DNA of 63,144 bases from Planctomycetaceae bacterium (GCA_021203245.1 JAJQBO010000226.1:1-63144), one strand, 5' to 3'. Numbered from the stretch's first letter, positions 34,537 through 42,827 are shown. The notes: generated by a model from the letters alone, not told the origin. Made by a program: numbers and translations.

Positions 34537-35595
34537 TCATCCTGAGGGAAGAGAGACGAACTGCGCCTTGACGCAGCGGGTTCTGTCGCCCGCGAAGGCG
34601 AAGGCTTCGGCCGCCTCCTCGAAGGGGAATTGGCCCGACAGCATCGGGAGCGGATCGATGCGCTTGTGCAAAAGCAGGGCGACGGCGGTCTCGAACTCGG
34701 TCGTGAACTGGCTCGAGCCGCGCACCTGCAGCTCCTTGGCGGTAAAGAAAACCCAGGGGACGGTCGCGCCCGTGACCGGCGCGGTGCCAAGCTGCACCAG
34801 CGTGCCGCCCTTCCGAAGGGCGTGCATCGCGCCGACGATGGCCGACGCCGCGCCCGAGGCTTCGATAGCGGCGTCGACGGGGCCGACCGCCCTGGCCATC
34901 GCTTCCGGGTCCATCCCGGCGGTGTTGACGCCCGTGTCCGCGCCCATCCGTTCGGCCACCTCCAGCGGCTGGTCGGCGATGTCCGTAATGGTGATACGGC
35001 CCGCGCCGGCGACTTTCGCGGCGGCGGCGGCAAGGATGCCGATAGGCCCCGACCCGGTGACAAGCACGCGCTTGCCGACCAGGTCGCCGGCCCGGAGCAC
35101 CGCGTGCAGCGAGCACGACAAGGGTTCGGCGAAGGCGAGGGCCGCCATGTCGGTGTCAGCCGGCACCGGAACGCAGCAGCGCGCTTCTGTTTCGAAATAC
35201 TCGCGGAAAAAACCTTCCACATGAGGGACGATCATGGCGGAGCAGGGAAAGCGCTTGTTTTCGCACAGATTGGCTTCGCCCCGGCGGCAGGGCATGCAGA
35301 CGCCGCACGGCATCACCGGGTTGACCGCCACCTTGTCGCCGGGCTGAAGGCCGGTGACGCCTGGCCCGACGTCGTCGACGCTGCCGCAGGCCTCGTGACC
35401 CATGCACAGCGGGTGTTGCAGCGGATAGCCGACATTGCCGAAATCGTGGTAGTAATGCAGGTCGCTGCCGCAGATGCCGCCGGCGGCGAATTTGACCCGC
35501 ACCTGGCCGGGCCGGAGCGGCGTGCGTTCGCGCCGTTCCACCACAGCGTCCTGCTTGCCCCGCAACACCAGGGCGCGGTAGGGAGTGTTGTCCAT
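34537..35595 (-). CDS. Zinc-dependent dehydrogenase, L-idonate 5-dehydrogenase-like
   Basis: The 352-residue protein is a medium-chain dehydrogenase. GICGSDLHYYHDFG and GHEACG hold catalytic zinc ligands, CGVCMPCRRGEANLC the structural zinc cysteines, and GSGPIGILAAAAAK the NAD(P) turn. The SDLHYYxxG pattern is characteristic of the L-idonate/sorbitol group. It probably oxidises a hydroxyl of a sugar acid or polyol. It is paired with a gluconate 5-dehydrogenase-like SDR, the same pairing as IdnD-IdnO, but here inside a peptide-type importer operon, so the natural substrate may be an amino-substituted relative of idonate. Confidence 0.82.
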   Translation of the reverse strand: MDNTPYRALVLRGKQDAVVERRERTPLRPGQVRVKFAAGGICGSDLHYYHDFGNVGYPLQHPLCMGHEACGSVDDVGPGVTGLQPGDKVAVNPVMPCGVCMPCRRGEANLCENKRFPCSAMIVPHVEGFFREYFETEARCCVPVPADTDMAALAFAEPLSCSLHAVLRAGDLVGKRVLVTGSGPIGILAAAAAKVAGAGRITITDIADQPLEVAERMGADTGVNTAGMDPEAMARAVGPVDAAIEASGAASAIVGAMHALRKGGTLVQLGTAPVTGATVPWVFFTAKELQVRGSSQFTTEFETAVALLLHKRIDPLPMLSGQFPFEEAAEAFAFAGDRTRCVKAQFVSLPSG

Positions 35596-35603
35596 CGTGT
35601 CAC

Positions 35604-36377
35604 CTACCAGACCGTATAGCCGCCGTCCATGACGAGGACAGCGCCGTTCATGTAGTCGCTCGCCGCCGAGCAGAGGAACACCATCGCGCCGCCGAGCTCG
35701 TCCGGCGTCGGCATGCGGCCGACGGGGATGAGGTCGAGGGCGAACCTGGTCCATTCGGGATTGGCTTCGAAGAAGCGGCTGTTCCGGTCGGTGGCGATGT
35801 AGCCGGGCGCCAGCGCGTTGACGGTGATGTGGTGCTTGCACCATTCCGAAGCGAGAGAGCGGGTCAGCGCGACGACGCCCAGCTTGGAGACTTCGTAGGG
35901 GCCGCAGTGGACGCCCTTGTTGGCGATGATGCCGGACATGGACGCCAGGTTGACGATTTTTCCCTTTTGCCGTTTGATCATTTCGCGGCCGAAATATTTG
36001 CAGCAGATAAAGGTGCCGGTGATGTTGTTGTCGACGGTGCGCCGCCACTCCGCCGTCTCGATATCCTCGAACGGCTTGTTGACGCGGCCGAGGCCGGCGT
36101 TGTTGACAAGCACGTCGGGCGGGCCGAAGCGGTCGAGGCAGAACGACACGGCCGCCTGCACCGCATTTTCGTCGACGATGTCGGCAACGGCGACGTCGAA
36201 GCGGCCGCCCGAATCGGTGATTTCGTCGCGCAGGCATTCGAGTTCCTCGCGGTTCCGGGCCATGCCGAGGACGGACGCGCCGGAGGCGGCAAGCGCTTTC
36301 GCGAAGGCGCGGCCGAGTCCTTTCGACGCGCCGGTGACGACCATAACCTTGCCGGTGAGATCAAAAACAGGGAGCAT
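35604..36377 (-). CDS. Short-chain dehydrogenase, gluconate 5-dehydrogenase-like
   Basis: The 257-residue protein has the SDR cofactor motif TGASKGLG (residues about 15-22), NNAG in VLVNNAGLGRVN, the catalytic serine in NLASMSG, the YxxxK in YEVSK and the GGYTVW C-terminus frequent in IdnO-like enzymes. It would reduce or oxidise a keto-aldonate with NAD(P)H. The ATG at 36377 has only a weak AAAGG upstream, and the gene follows a 458-base gap filled by two MITE-like repeats, so it might be transcribed from its own promoter. It precedes the zinc dehydrogenase by eight bases. Confidence 0.85.
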   Translation of the reverse strand: MLPVFDLTGKVMVVTGASKGLGRAFAKALAASGASVLGMARNREELECLRDEITDSGGRFDVAVADIVDENAVQAAVSFCLDRFGPPDVLVNNAGLGRVNKPFEDIETAEWRRTVDNNITGTFICCKYFGREMIKRQKGKIVNLASMSGIIANKGVHCGPYEVSKLGVVALTRSLASEWCKHHITVNALAPGYIATDRNSRFFEANPEWTRFALDLIPVGRMPTPDELGGAMVFLCSAASDYMNGAVLVMDGGYTVW

Positions 36378-36427
36378 ACAATTACAGCCTTTCTGGTGTG
36401 GGAAAATCTTCTGACTCTTACGTTGTT

Positions 36428-36573
36428 CGTACCCCCCGGCGTACAAAACGATCGCCGAAGCGTGAAGTTGTGCCGGGGCAGCCAGGCGACCATCTGCTGC
36501 ACATTCAGCTTCGTTTCGGCACAGCATAGCCAATCGCGTCCGCCCGGTTCACCGCTTCACCGCCGGGGTGACG
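36428..36573. mobile_element. MITE-like element, copy A
   Basis: The 146-bp unit ends with CGCCGGGGTGACG (36561-36573) and begins with an imperfect inverse, CGTACCCCCCGGCG (36428). The inner 109 bases (36467-36575 including the end) repeat in copy B at 36665-36773 without any length change. No coding capacity is visible. Confidence 0.7.
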
Positions 36574-36621
36574 ATAGAGTTACAGTGACGCTTTTGGGAT
36601 GAACAGTGTCCTTGCCCCTTA

Positions 36622-36771
36622 CGTCACCCCGGCGTGCGAACGGTCGCCGAGAGAAAAACGGGTGGTTGTGCCGGGGCAGCCAGGCGACCATCTGCTGCAC
36701 ATTCAGCTTCGTTTCGGCACAGCATAGCCAATCGCGTCCGCCCGGTTCACCGCTTCACCGCCGGGGTGACG
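36622..36771. mobile_element. MITE-like element, copy B, perfect inverted ends
   Basis: The 150-bp unit has perfect 13-bp terminal inverted repeats: CGTCACCCCGGCG (36622-36634) and CGCCGGGGTGACG (36759-36771). It is the best-preserved member of the family in this window and lies 48 bases after copy A in the same orientation. Confidence 0.75.
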
Positions 36772-36835
36772 ATGAGGGAGGTCGCCACCTTTCAGGTGCG
36801 ACCGGCCATAGCGCGACCGGCCGCCCCCCATATTC

Positions 36836-38362
36836 CTACCGAATCGACACGTTCCAGAAGCTGGGCCAGGACGAGGGCTGATACCCCTTCAGGTTCTTGT
36901 CCTTGGCGCCGAGCAGGTTGAAGTTGCCGATCTTGATGCTGGACGCCGATTCGTACAGCAGTTCCTGGATATCGCCGAAGATTTCGGCGCGCTTGGCGAG
37001 ATCCGGTTCGGCGTTGAACTTGTTGGCCAGTTCGGTCTTTTCCGGGCTGACCCACCAGCCGGGATACTCGTCGTTGAAGAAGTTATTGAGGTACGGGTCG
37101 GGCACGAACGGGCTGTGGGTGAAGTAGAGATCCCACTTTGTCGGGTCGGTGCGCTGTTGGGTCAGGGTAGCCCAGTCGACGACGTCGATGGAGACTTCCA
37201 TCCCGGCTTCGCGGAGGTTCTCGGCCAGCACCTGCGCCATCTTGAAGTGGAACTCATACTGCATCGAGGTGAGGATGCGGACCGGCGAGCCGTCGTAGTT
37301 CGCCTCCTTCAGGAGCGCTTTCGCCTTGTCGATGTCGTACTGGTTGTAGAGGTCGAGGCCCTTTTCCGAGTGGTAGAAATAGCCTTCCGGATAGAGCGAC
37401 CCGTCGACGGAGAAGAACTGTTCCTCGCCGAAGGCGATATACATCATGTCTTCCTGCGACATCGCGGCCTGCACGGCCTGGCGCATGGCCAGGTTGGTCA
37501 TCTTGCCGTCGCGGCAGTTCAGGAAAAGGATGGGCCAGCCGTAGGGGTCGGTTATGACCGGTTCGACCCTGTCCTTGCCGACGAGGCGGTCGTAGTTTTC
37601 GATGGGGAGCTGATCCGAATACTGGTACTGGCCGGCCAGCGCGCCTTCGATGCGGGTGTTGGCGCTGGGGACGGGGATAAAGCGCAGTTCGTCCACATAG
37701 GCGACGCGTTCGCCTGCGTAGAGGTCGCCCGCTTCTGGGCTCGGCTGGTAGTCGTCGTAACGGACCAGGCGGACATAACGGTCCGGCTGGTGTTCGGCGA
37801 ACTTGTACGGCCCGGTGCCGATGTTGTCCTTTAGGTCGCCTTCGCACAGTTCTTCCGGGATGATGATCGCCATCGAGGTGGGGATGGACAGGAGGGCGAG
37901 GAGCGGCGTGTGCGGGGCTGACATCTCGATACGGACCGTGTATGTGTCCGGCGCCGAGACGTCCTTGACCATGTCCGCCACCTGCTTGCCCCGGACCGAA
38001 TTCCTCAGCCAGCGCTTTACCGACGCCGCCGCGTCGGCCGAGGTCAGTTCCTTGCCGTTGTGGAACTTCACCCCCTGGCGGAGCGCGATGGTGTAGACCG
38101 TGCCGCCGTCCGTGACCTCCGGCATGGCTGCGGCGAGGAGCGGCTTGATGGCGAAGCCGTGGCCGAAGGCGTAGAGCGTTTCGTAGTAGTGCTGGGTAAT
38201 CATCCCGACCACGTCGGCGGTGGTGGAGGTTGGGTCGAGGGTCGGCGGTTCGCCGATGGTGGCGATGTTCAGGACGCCGCCCCTGGTCAATTCTTCGCCG
38301 CGGGCGGTGGGGATCACGGCGACACATGCCAGCAGGCACAGCGCCAAACAAAACTTTTTCAT
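36836..38362 (-). CDS. dppA: Dipeptide-type ABC transporter substrate-binding protein
   Basis: The 508-residue protein starts with a signal peptide (KKFCLALCLLACVAVIPTARG) and follows the SBP family 5 plan: a GGVLNIATIGEPPTLDP N-terminus, FHNGKELTSADAAASVKRW in the first lobe, then GTGPYKF. It captures the substrate in the periplasm for the DppBCDF importer. AAGGAG precedes the ATG. SBP5 proteins bind peptides, nickel, opines and sugar acids, so the fold does not settle the substrate. A palindromic operator candidate lies 62 bases upstream of the start. The cysteines in the signal peptide do not form a clear lipobox. Confidence 0.93.
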   Translation of the reverse strand: MKKFCLALCLLACVAVIPTARGEELTRGGVLNIATIGEPPTLDPTSTTADVVGMITQHYYETLYAFGHGFAIKPLLAAAMPEVTDGGTVYTIALRQGVKFHNGKELTSADAAASVKRWLRNSVRGKQVADMVKDVSAPDTYTVRIEMSAPHTPLLALLSIPTSMAIIIPEELCEGDLKDNIGTGPYKFAEHQPDRYVRLVRYDDYQPSPEAGDLYAGERVAYVDELRFIPVPSANTRIEGALAGQYQYSDQLPIENYDRLVGKDRVEPVITDPYGWPILFLNCRDGKMTNLAMRQAVQAAMSQEDMMYIAFGEEQFFSVDGSLYPEGYFYHSEKGLDLYNQYDIDKAKALLKEANYDGSPVRILTSMQYEFHFKMAQVLAENLREAGMEVSIDVVDWATLTQQRTDPTKWDLYFTHSPFVPDPYLNNFFNDEYPGWWVSPEKTELANKFNAEPDLAKRAEIFGDIQELLYESASSIKIGNFNLLGAKDKNLKGYQPSSWPSFWNVSIR

Positions 38363-38423
38363 GCTCTCTCCTTGTCTGAAGCAGGTCCAAAATTCCCCGC
38401 TGCGCGGGACGGTGCGTCCGCGA

Positions 38424-38444
38424 CCGGAACGCATGACGTTCCGG
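38424..38444. promoter_or_regulatory. Palindrome upstream of dppA, candidate IclR operator
   Basis: CCGGAACG (38424-38431) and CGTTCCGG (38437-38444) form a perfect dyad with a 5-base spacer between the iclR-like gene and dppA. Its position 62 bases before the dppA start and beside a local regulator gene makes it a likely operator. Confidence 0.5.
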
Positions 38445-38547
38445 CTGCCAGGCGCGGCGGCTCGTGGTGGTCTTGGAGGAGGAAACGCAGACGGCGTTTC
38501 GGCAACAGGTATGTGATACCCCCCCGCCAAATGCGGGAGCATGGCGA

Positions 38548-39342
38548 TTACGACGCGTCGGGGCGTCTGGCCCAGGTCGCGGGCTGCCATCCCAACGCTT
38601 TTTCAATGTTGCGGGCCGAGGCCATGACCAGCCGCGAGAGGCGTTCGCCCTTTTCGGCGGCTGTCGTCTCCGGCACCACCAGGCTGATGGTGGCGCGGCA
38701 GGTGCCGTCGGCGTCCTTGACCGGTGCGGCGATGCAGGCGACGGCGAAATCGGATTCGGCTATCTGGATGCAGTAACCCTGTTCCCAGGCTTCGGCGCAG
38801 GCTTTTTCCAGTGCGTCCGGATCGACCAGGGCGCGGCCGGTGGCGCTGGGCGTGGCGCGGGCGAAGATTTCCGCCCGTTCTTCCGGGGTGAGGTGGCCGA
38901 TAAGGAGCCTGCCGCTGGCGCTCCAGTTCAGGGGGGTCCGCGATCCCGGCCGGGAGGAGATGTGGAAATGATCCCCCGCCTCGACCATGGCGGCGACGAC
39001 CATGAAGTCGCCGTCGCGGATGCAGATCTGCACGTTTTCGCCGCTGGCCCGGCTGAGGGCGTCTGCCTCGTGGCGGTAGATGTCTTCCTCTTCCATTTGA
39101 CTGGTATAAGCGAGGCCATAAAAAAGGAGTCGTGGGCCGAGGAAATACTTGCCTTCGCCGCCGCTGCGGCGCAGCACCTCCATGCGTTCCAGGAGGGCGA
39201 TGGTTTCATAAATGGTCGACAGGGGCGCGCCGATGCGTTTGGCTATCTGGTAGGCGGTGGCGCTGTCGCCCAATTCGACCAGGCACTCCAGAATCTGAAA
39301 GGCTCGCTCAATGCCATTTGTTCGTGGTTTGCGGGGCGGCAT
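38548..39342 (-). CDS. IclR-family transcriptional regulator
   Basis: The 264-residue protein has the IclR winged helix (IERAFQILECLVELGDSATA, then YQIAKRIGAPLSTIYETIALLE) and the effector-binding domain with SASGRLLIGHL-type sequence (NWSASGRLLIGHLTPEER) and an ISLVVPETTA-like end (RATISLVVPE). IclR regulators respond to small organic acids or aromatic compounds. It is encoded directly upstream of the Dpp-type operon in the same orientation, with a palindrome in between, so it probably controls that operon. The ATG at 39342 has no strong ribosome-binding site. Confidence 0.93.
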   Translation of the reverse strand: MPPRKPRTNGIERAFQILECLVELGDSATAYQIAKRIGAPLSTIYETIALLERMEVLRRSGGEGKYFLGPRLLFYGLAYTSQMEEEDIYRHEADALSRASGENVQICIRDGDFMVVAAMVEAGDHFHISSRPGSRTPLNWSASGRLLIGHLTPEERAEIFARATPSATGRALVDPDALEKACAEAWEQGYCIQIAESDFAVACIAAPVKDADGTCRATISLVVPETTAAEKGERLSRLVMASARNIEKALGWQPATWARRPDAS

Positions 39343-39788
39343 GACGGTATTCCTTAACGGCGGAATATATTGCGAAGTTATATTGTTACCATACCCGCTG
39401 GAATGCGGTAGTCAAGCACAGGGCCGGAAAAAAGCCAGTTTTTCCACAGAAAAGCAAGAAATCGGTCCTCGACTCCGGAATGCCACCCTCAGCTAGTATG
39501 GTAGTCTGGTTAAACGATGCAAAAAAATCCCCCTCGCCCCGGAGGGGGAGAGGGCCGGGGTGAGGAGTCTTCCAAAAATCTCTACCATCCGTCCCATTCA
39601 AACCCTCACGCCCACGCATCGTCACCCCGGCGCACAAATCTTCCAACCGGGCAAAAAACGGGCGGTTCGGCCGGGGTCCACGCCCCCGACCCCGGCTCCG
39701 CGAAAAACGCCCGCATAAAAACCCATAAAAAAACCCACCACCGTACGTGAACGCCGCTACCCTTTCATTATGAGAAAGGAGGGCGAAC
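39343..39788. other. Gap with REP-like GC repeats
   Basis: The AT-rich part next to the iclR-like gene probably holds its promoter. At 39,530-39,562 a CCTCGCCCCGG...CCGGGGTGAGG inverted repeat occurs. At 39620-39632 a perfect CGTCACCCCGGCG is followed at about 39,660-39,690 by CGGGCGGTTCGGCCGGGG and CCACGCC, nearly the same arrangement as at 15,398-15,465. No gene is seen. Confidence 0.55.
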
Positions 39789-40877
39789 ATGACCGACCCC
39801 CAACCCAACCGACCCGAATCACCCCAGCCCTCCGAAAACGAGGTCTGCGAAAAAGCCTGGCAACTCGCCCTGGCCGACAACCCCGACCTCGACCCGGGCC
39901 AGCGCCACCTCTTCTTCTACCCGCCCACCGCCACGCCCCCTTCGGGCGAGGCAGGCCGCTACTGGCGTGAAACAATTCGAGGCCGCTGGATAAAACAGGC
40001 CTATGCAGCCCTGACCGCGCCGAAGGAAGAGGAACCCGAATGGCAGGAAGAGGACGGGGCCGGGTCGTACCAGCGCCCCAACCCCACCGAGTACGAGGTG
40101 GGCATGCTGGCGTGGCGACTGGCCCGCCGCCACCTTCCGTCCATGCCGCTGCATTACCGGCGGCTGTTTGTCCCGAAAAAGCCGCAGCCCGCGTGGGTCG
40201 TCACCACCGATCCCTGGCGGCTCCAGACCTATGTTTTTTTCACCCGCATGGCCCGGGAACGGCTCACCTTTCCGGAGAGGTTCCAGTCGCTGAACCACGA
40301 CCTCGGCCCGGTCGCCCCCATCGCGCAGAAGCGCCACGACCGGTACTACCCGGTCCGCACCCCCACGCCGGAGGAGGTCCGCCGCAAGGCGCTGGCGCTG
40401 GACGACAATCCCTCTCTTCCTGCTGAATCCAGGCAGTTGTTCCACTATCCCGAATGGGTCGCGCCGCCCCCGGATCATCAGGGTGTCTATTGGCGCGGCG
40501 TCGTCAGGGGGTATTGGTTCAAGGCGGCACGGAATGCGTTGCAGCGGGAGTATAACGCGCAGCCGCGCGTCCGCATGCCGCAGCGGAAGAAGTTTCGCCG
40601 CCAGCCGAACCGCTACCGGTTCTGGACGCGGCAGCCGCTACAAAACGACCCGCCGCGTCAGAGGCGGCGGGTCGTTTTGTTGTCTCATCTCTGCGTTCGG
40701 TCCGCTGTCCCGCCGCCCCTGGTGGCGACCCGTCCGGGTGCGCCGCCGGGCCGGCCGTGGGAGGAGGGTACTCCCGCGCGGTTCCGGCTCCCGGAGGAAG
40801 ACAGGGCTCCGCACCCTTTCCCTTCGGGGCGGCCGGGCGGATTCGATTCCGCACAAGTCATGCTCTTTGACATGTGA
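39789..40877 (+). CDS. Uncharacterised protein with three internal repeats; 3' end runs through a terminator
   Basis: I do not recognise this protein. GGAGG precedes the ATG. Residues about 18-78, 98-165 and 192-252 are three copies of one unit. The first and third are clear: 'ALADNPDLDPGQRHLFFYP' against 'LALDDNPSLPAESRQLFHYP', and GRYWRETIRGRWIKQAYAAL against GVYWRGVVRGYWFKAARNAL. The middle one is diverged. No signal peptide or membrane segment is visible; it is basic and rich in Trp, Tyr and Arg. After about residue 283 the frame reads through a perfect terminator hairpin (40641-40679) and continues with low-complexity Pro/Arg sequence to 40877. The natural stop was probably before the hairpin and has been lost by mutation or sequence error. 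Confidence 0.6.
   Translation: MTDPQPNRPESPQPSENEVCEKAWQLALADNPDLDPGQRHLFFYPPTATPPSGEAGRYWRETIRGRWIKQAYAALTAPKEEEPEWQEEDGAGSYQRPNPTEYEVGMLAWRLARRHLPSMPLHYRRLFVPKKPQPAWVVTTDPWRLQTYVFFTRMARERLTFPERFQSLNHDLGPVAPIAQKRHDRYYPVRTPTPEEVRRKALALDDNPSLPAESRQLFHYPEWVAPPPDHQGVYWRGVVRGYWFKAARNALQREYNAQPRVRMPQRKKFRRQPNRYRFWTRQPLQNDPPRQRRRVVLLSHLCVRSAVPPPLVATRPGAPPGRPWEEGTPARFRLPEEDRAPHPFPSGRPGGFDSAQVMLFDM
40641..40679. terminator. Perfect 16-bp bidirectional terminator hairpin
   Basis: CAAAACGACCCGCCGC (40641-40656) and GCGGCGGGTCGTTTTG (40664-40679) form a perfect stem with a 7-base loop, with A-run and T-run ends. It can terminate transcripts from both sides: the hypothetical gene on the plus strand and the fumarase-dehydrogenase operon on the minus strand. 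It lies inside the open frame of the former. Confidence 0.8.
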
Positions 40878-40901
40878 AAGTGTGTACGGTCGACGCGTCC
40901 G

Positions 40902-42014
40902 TTACTTTTCCGGGCCGACCGGCTTCTTTTCGACCATGATCGTTTCGTAGTCGACGCCGCATTCGGTGGCGATGTCCATGATCTCCTGCAGCGACTTGTC
41001 GTGGATGGCCACGCCTTCCCAGTCCACCCGGCGTTTGGTCTTTTCTTCGACCTCGCCCTGGGTGCTGATGCGTTCGTGACCGGCGGCCTTGGCCGAGTCG
41101 CGGATTTCGTTCAGGTAGGTGGAGAAGTGGCCTTCGATCTCCTTCTGGTCCCCGAACATGCTGTAGTCGATAGCCATGAACATGTGGCAGCACTTGTCGA
41201 CGTTCGGCACTTCGCGGACGTGGTTGGAGGTGCAGCCGCCGGCGAAGACGCCGGTCATCAGCTCGACCATGAGCGAAATCGCATAGCCCTTGTGGCCGCC
41301 GAAGGTGGTGCCGAAGCCGCCGATCGGCAGCAGGCCGCCGTCCAGCTTTTCCTTGCGGATCTTCAGGAAGGTCTCGGGGTCGGTGTTGATCTGGCCGTCG
41401 GAGCCGACCGACCAGCCTTCGGGAAGCGGCTGGTTGTTGCGGGCATAGACTTCAATTTTGCCGGCCGGGACGACCGAGGTGGCGATGTCGAAGTGGAACC
41501 AGACCGGGTTCGCGGGCATGGTCAGGGCGATGGGGTTGGTGCCCATCATGGCGCGGCGGCCGAAGGTCGGCACGACCATGGCTTCGGAGTTCGTCATCAC
41601 CAGGCCCATCAGGCCTTCGCGGGCGGCCATCATCGAGTAGTAGCCGCCGATGCCGAAGTGGTTGGAGTTGCGGACAACCACCATGCCGATGCCCGACTTT
41701 TTCGCCTTGGAGATGGCGAGGCGCATCGCCTTGATGGCGGCGGGCTGGCCCATGCCGTCGTTGGCGTCGATGACGCCGGAGACGGGGGTCTCGCGGATCA
41801 GGCTGATTTCGGCGGTGGGGTTGATGCGGCCCAGCTTCATGCCCTGCATGTACATGCCCAGGCGCAGAATGCCGTGGGATTCGATGCCCATGCGGTCTGC
41901 CTCGAGCAAGACATTGGCCACGTCCTGCGCCTTGTCCGGAGACAGACCCTGCGTTTCCATTACCGCCTTGACCAGGTTTTTCAAGCTCTTTACATCAAAT
42001 CGTCTCCGGCTCAT
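40902..42014 (-). CDS. Malate/L-lactate dehydrogenase family (Ldh2/MDH2-type) oxidoreductase
   Basis: The 370-residue protein belongs to the family of NAD(P)-dependent malate, lactate, sulfolactate and ureidoglycolate dehydrogenases that differ from classical Rossmann MDH. ADRMGIESHGILRLGMY contains the catalytic histidine; VVVRNSNHFGIGGYYSMMA and GHKGYAISLMVELMTG are family blocks. The ATG at 42014 with AAAGGAAAG is preferred; the frame is open upstream to the fumarase beta stop. In an operon with fumarase the most likely reaction is oxaloacetate to malate, the step before fumarate. Lactate or sulfolactate remain alternatives. Confidence 0.88.
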   Translation of the reverse strand: MSRRRFDVKSLKNLVKAVMETQGLSPDKAQDVANVLLEADRMGIESHGILRLGMYMQGMKLGRINPTAEISLIRETPVSGVIDANDGMGQPAAIKAMRLAISKAKKSGIGMVVVRNSNHFGIGGYYSMMAAREGLMGLVMTNSEAMVVPTFGRRAMMGTNPIALTMPANPVWFHFDIATSVVPAGKIEVYARNNQPLPEGWSVGSDGQINTDPETFLKIRKEKLDGGLLPIGGFGTTFGGHKGYAISLMVELMTGVFAGGCTSNHVREVPNVDKCCHMFMAIDYSMFGDQKEIEGHFSTYLNEIRDSAKAAGHERISTQGEVEEKTKRRVDWEGVAIHDKSLQEIMDIATECGVDYETIMVEKKPVGPEK

Positions 42015-42251
42015 GGTTCTTTCCTTTGTGTGCAATGGTTGCATTGGTTGTTGTACTTCAGACGGTTCCGTTGCCCCTGATGGTCCATCCTGTTGCGTTG
42101 GTTCCGCTTGCTGCGTTTGTCCCGCGTGTTCGTCGTGCGGGTGGGTCGTTTCGATCGGTGCGGCGTCTGCCGGGTTGAGCGGCGCGTCCGCTTGGGCTTG
42201 TCCTGTCCCGGCATCGCGGGCGGCGGTTTTTTTTGCGGCTCTTAGCCACGG

Positions 42252-42812
42252 CTATCCCCTGCTGGCAAGGTAGTTTTGGACGCCAATCTCGTAGAGGTTG
42301 TTGCCCTCGGAATCGATAATCACCGTGGCGGGGAAATCCTTCACCGTCAGGCGGCGAATCGCTTCCGAGCCGAGGTCTTCGTAGCACACCACTTCGGCGG
42401 CGGTGATGGACTTGGCGATCAGGGCGGCCGCGCCGCCGATCGCGCCGAAGTAGACGGCGCCGTTCTTTTTCATGCTGTCGATGACGTCCTGGGAGCGTTT
42501 GCCTTTGCCGAGCATGCCCCGGAGGCCGAGATCGAGGAGGCGGGGCGCGTAGGCGTCCATGCGGTAGCTGGTGGTCGGCCCGGCCGAGCCGATGACCTGT
42601 CCCGGCTTCGCCGGCGTGGGGCCGACATAATAGATAACCGCGCCCTCGACGTCGATGGGCAGTTTTTCGCCCTTGTCCAGCAGTTCCACCAGCCGGGCGT
42701 GCGCCGCGTCGCGGGCGGTATAGATGGTGCCGGAGAGGAGGACGGTGTCGCCGGCGCGCAATTTTTTCGCATCGGCCTTGGAGATGGGCGTGGTGAGTGC
42801 GATATTATCCAT
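42252..42812 (-). CDS. Class I fumarate hydratase, beta subunit
   Basis: The 186-residue protein is the C-terminal half of iron-sulfur hydro-lyases: LRAGDTVLLSGTIYTARDAAH, YYVGPTPAKPGQVIGSAGPT and the GAVYFGAIGGAAALIAKSI block. With the alpha subunit it forms a [4Fe-4S] fumarase (or L-tartrate dehydratase) in the cytoplasm. The ATG at 42812 has AAGGG. A heptad-repeat element separates it from the alpha gene. After its TAG stop the same frame stays open for 78 codons up to the dehydrogenase start, with an Ala/Gln/Pro/Thr-rich translation (see findings). Confidence 0.92.
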   Translation of the reverse strand: MDNIALTTPISKADAKKLRAGDTVLLSGTIYTARDAAHARLVELLDKGEKLPIDVEGAVIYYVGPTPAKPGQVIGSAGPTTSYRMDAYAPRLLDLGLRGMLGKGKRSQDVIDSMKKNGAVYFGAIGGAAALIAKSITAAEVVCYEDLGSEAIRRLTVKDFPATVIIDSEGNNLYEIGVQNYLASRG

Positions 42813-42827
42813 GGTTTGCCCTTCATC

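Larger units (their letters stand above)
36378..36835. other. Gap between dppA and the SDR gene, filled by repeats
   Basis: No gene is present. The gap is nearly filled by two tandem copies of a 146-150 bp element with inverted ends (listed separately). It separates the binding-protein gene from the rest of its operon. Confidence 0.6.
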
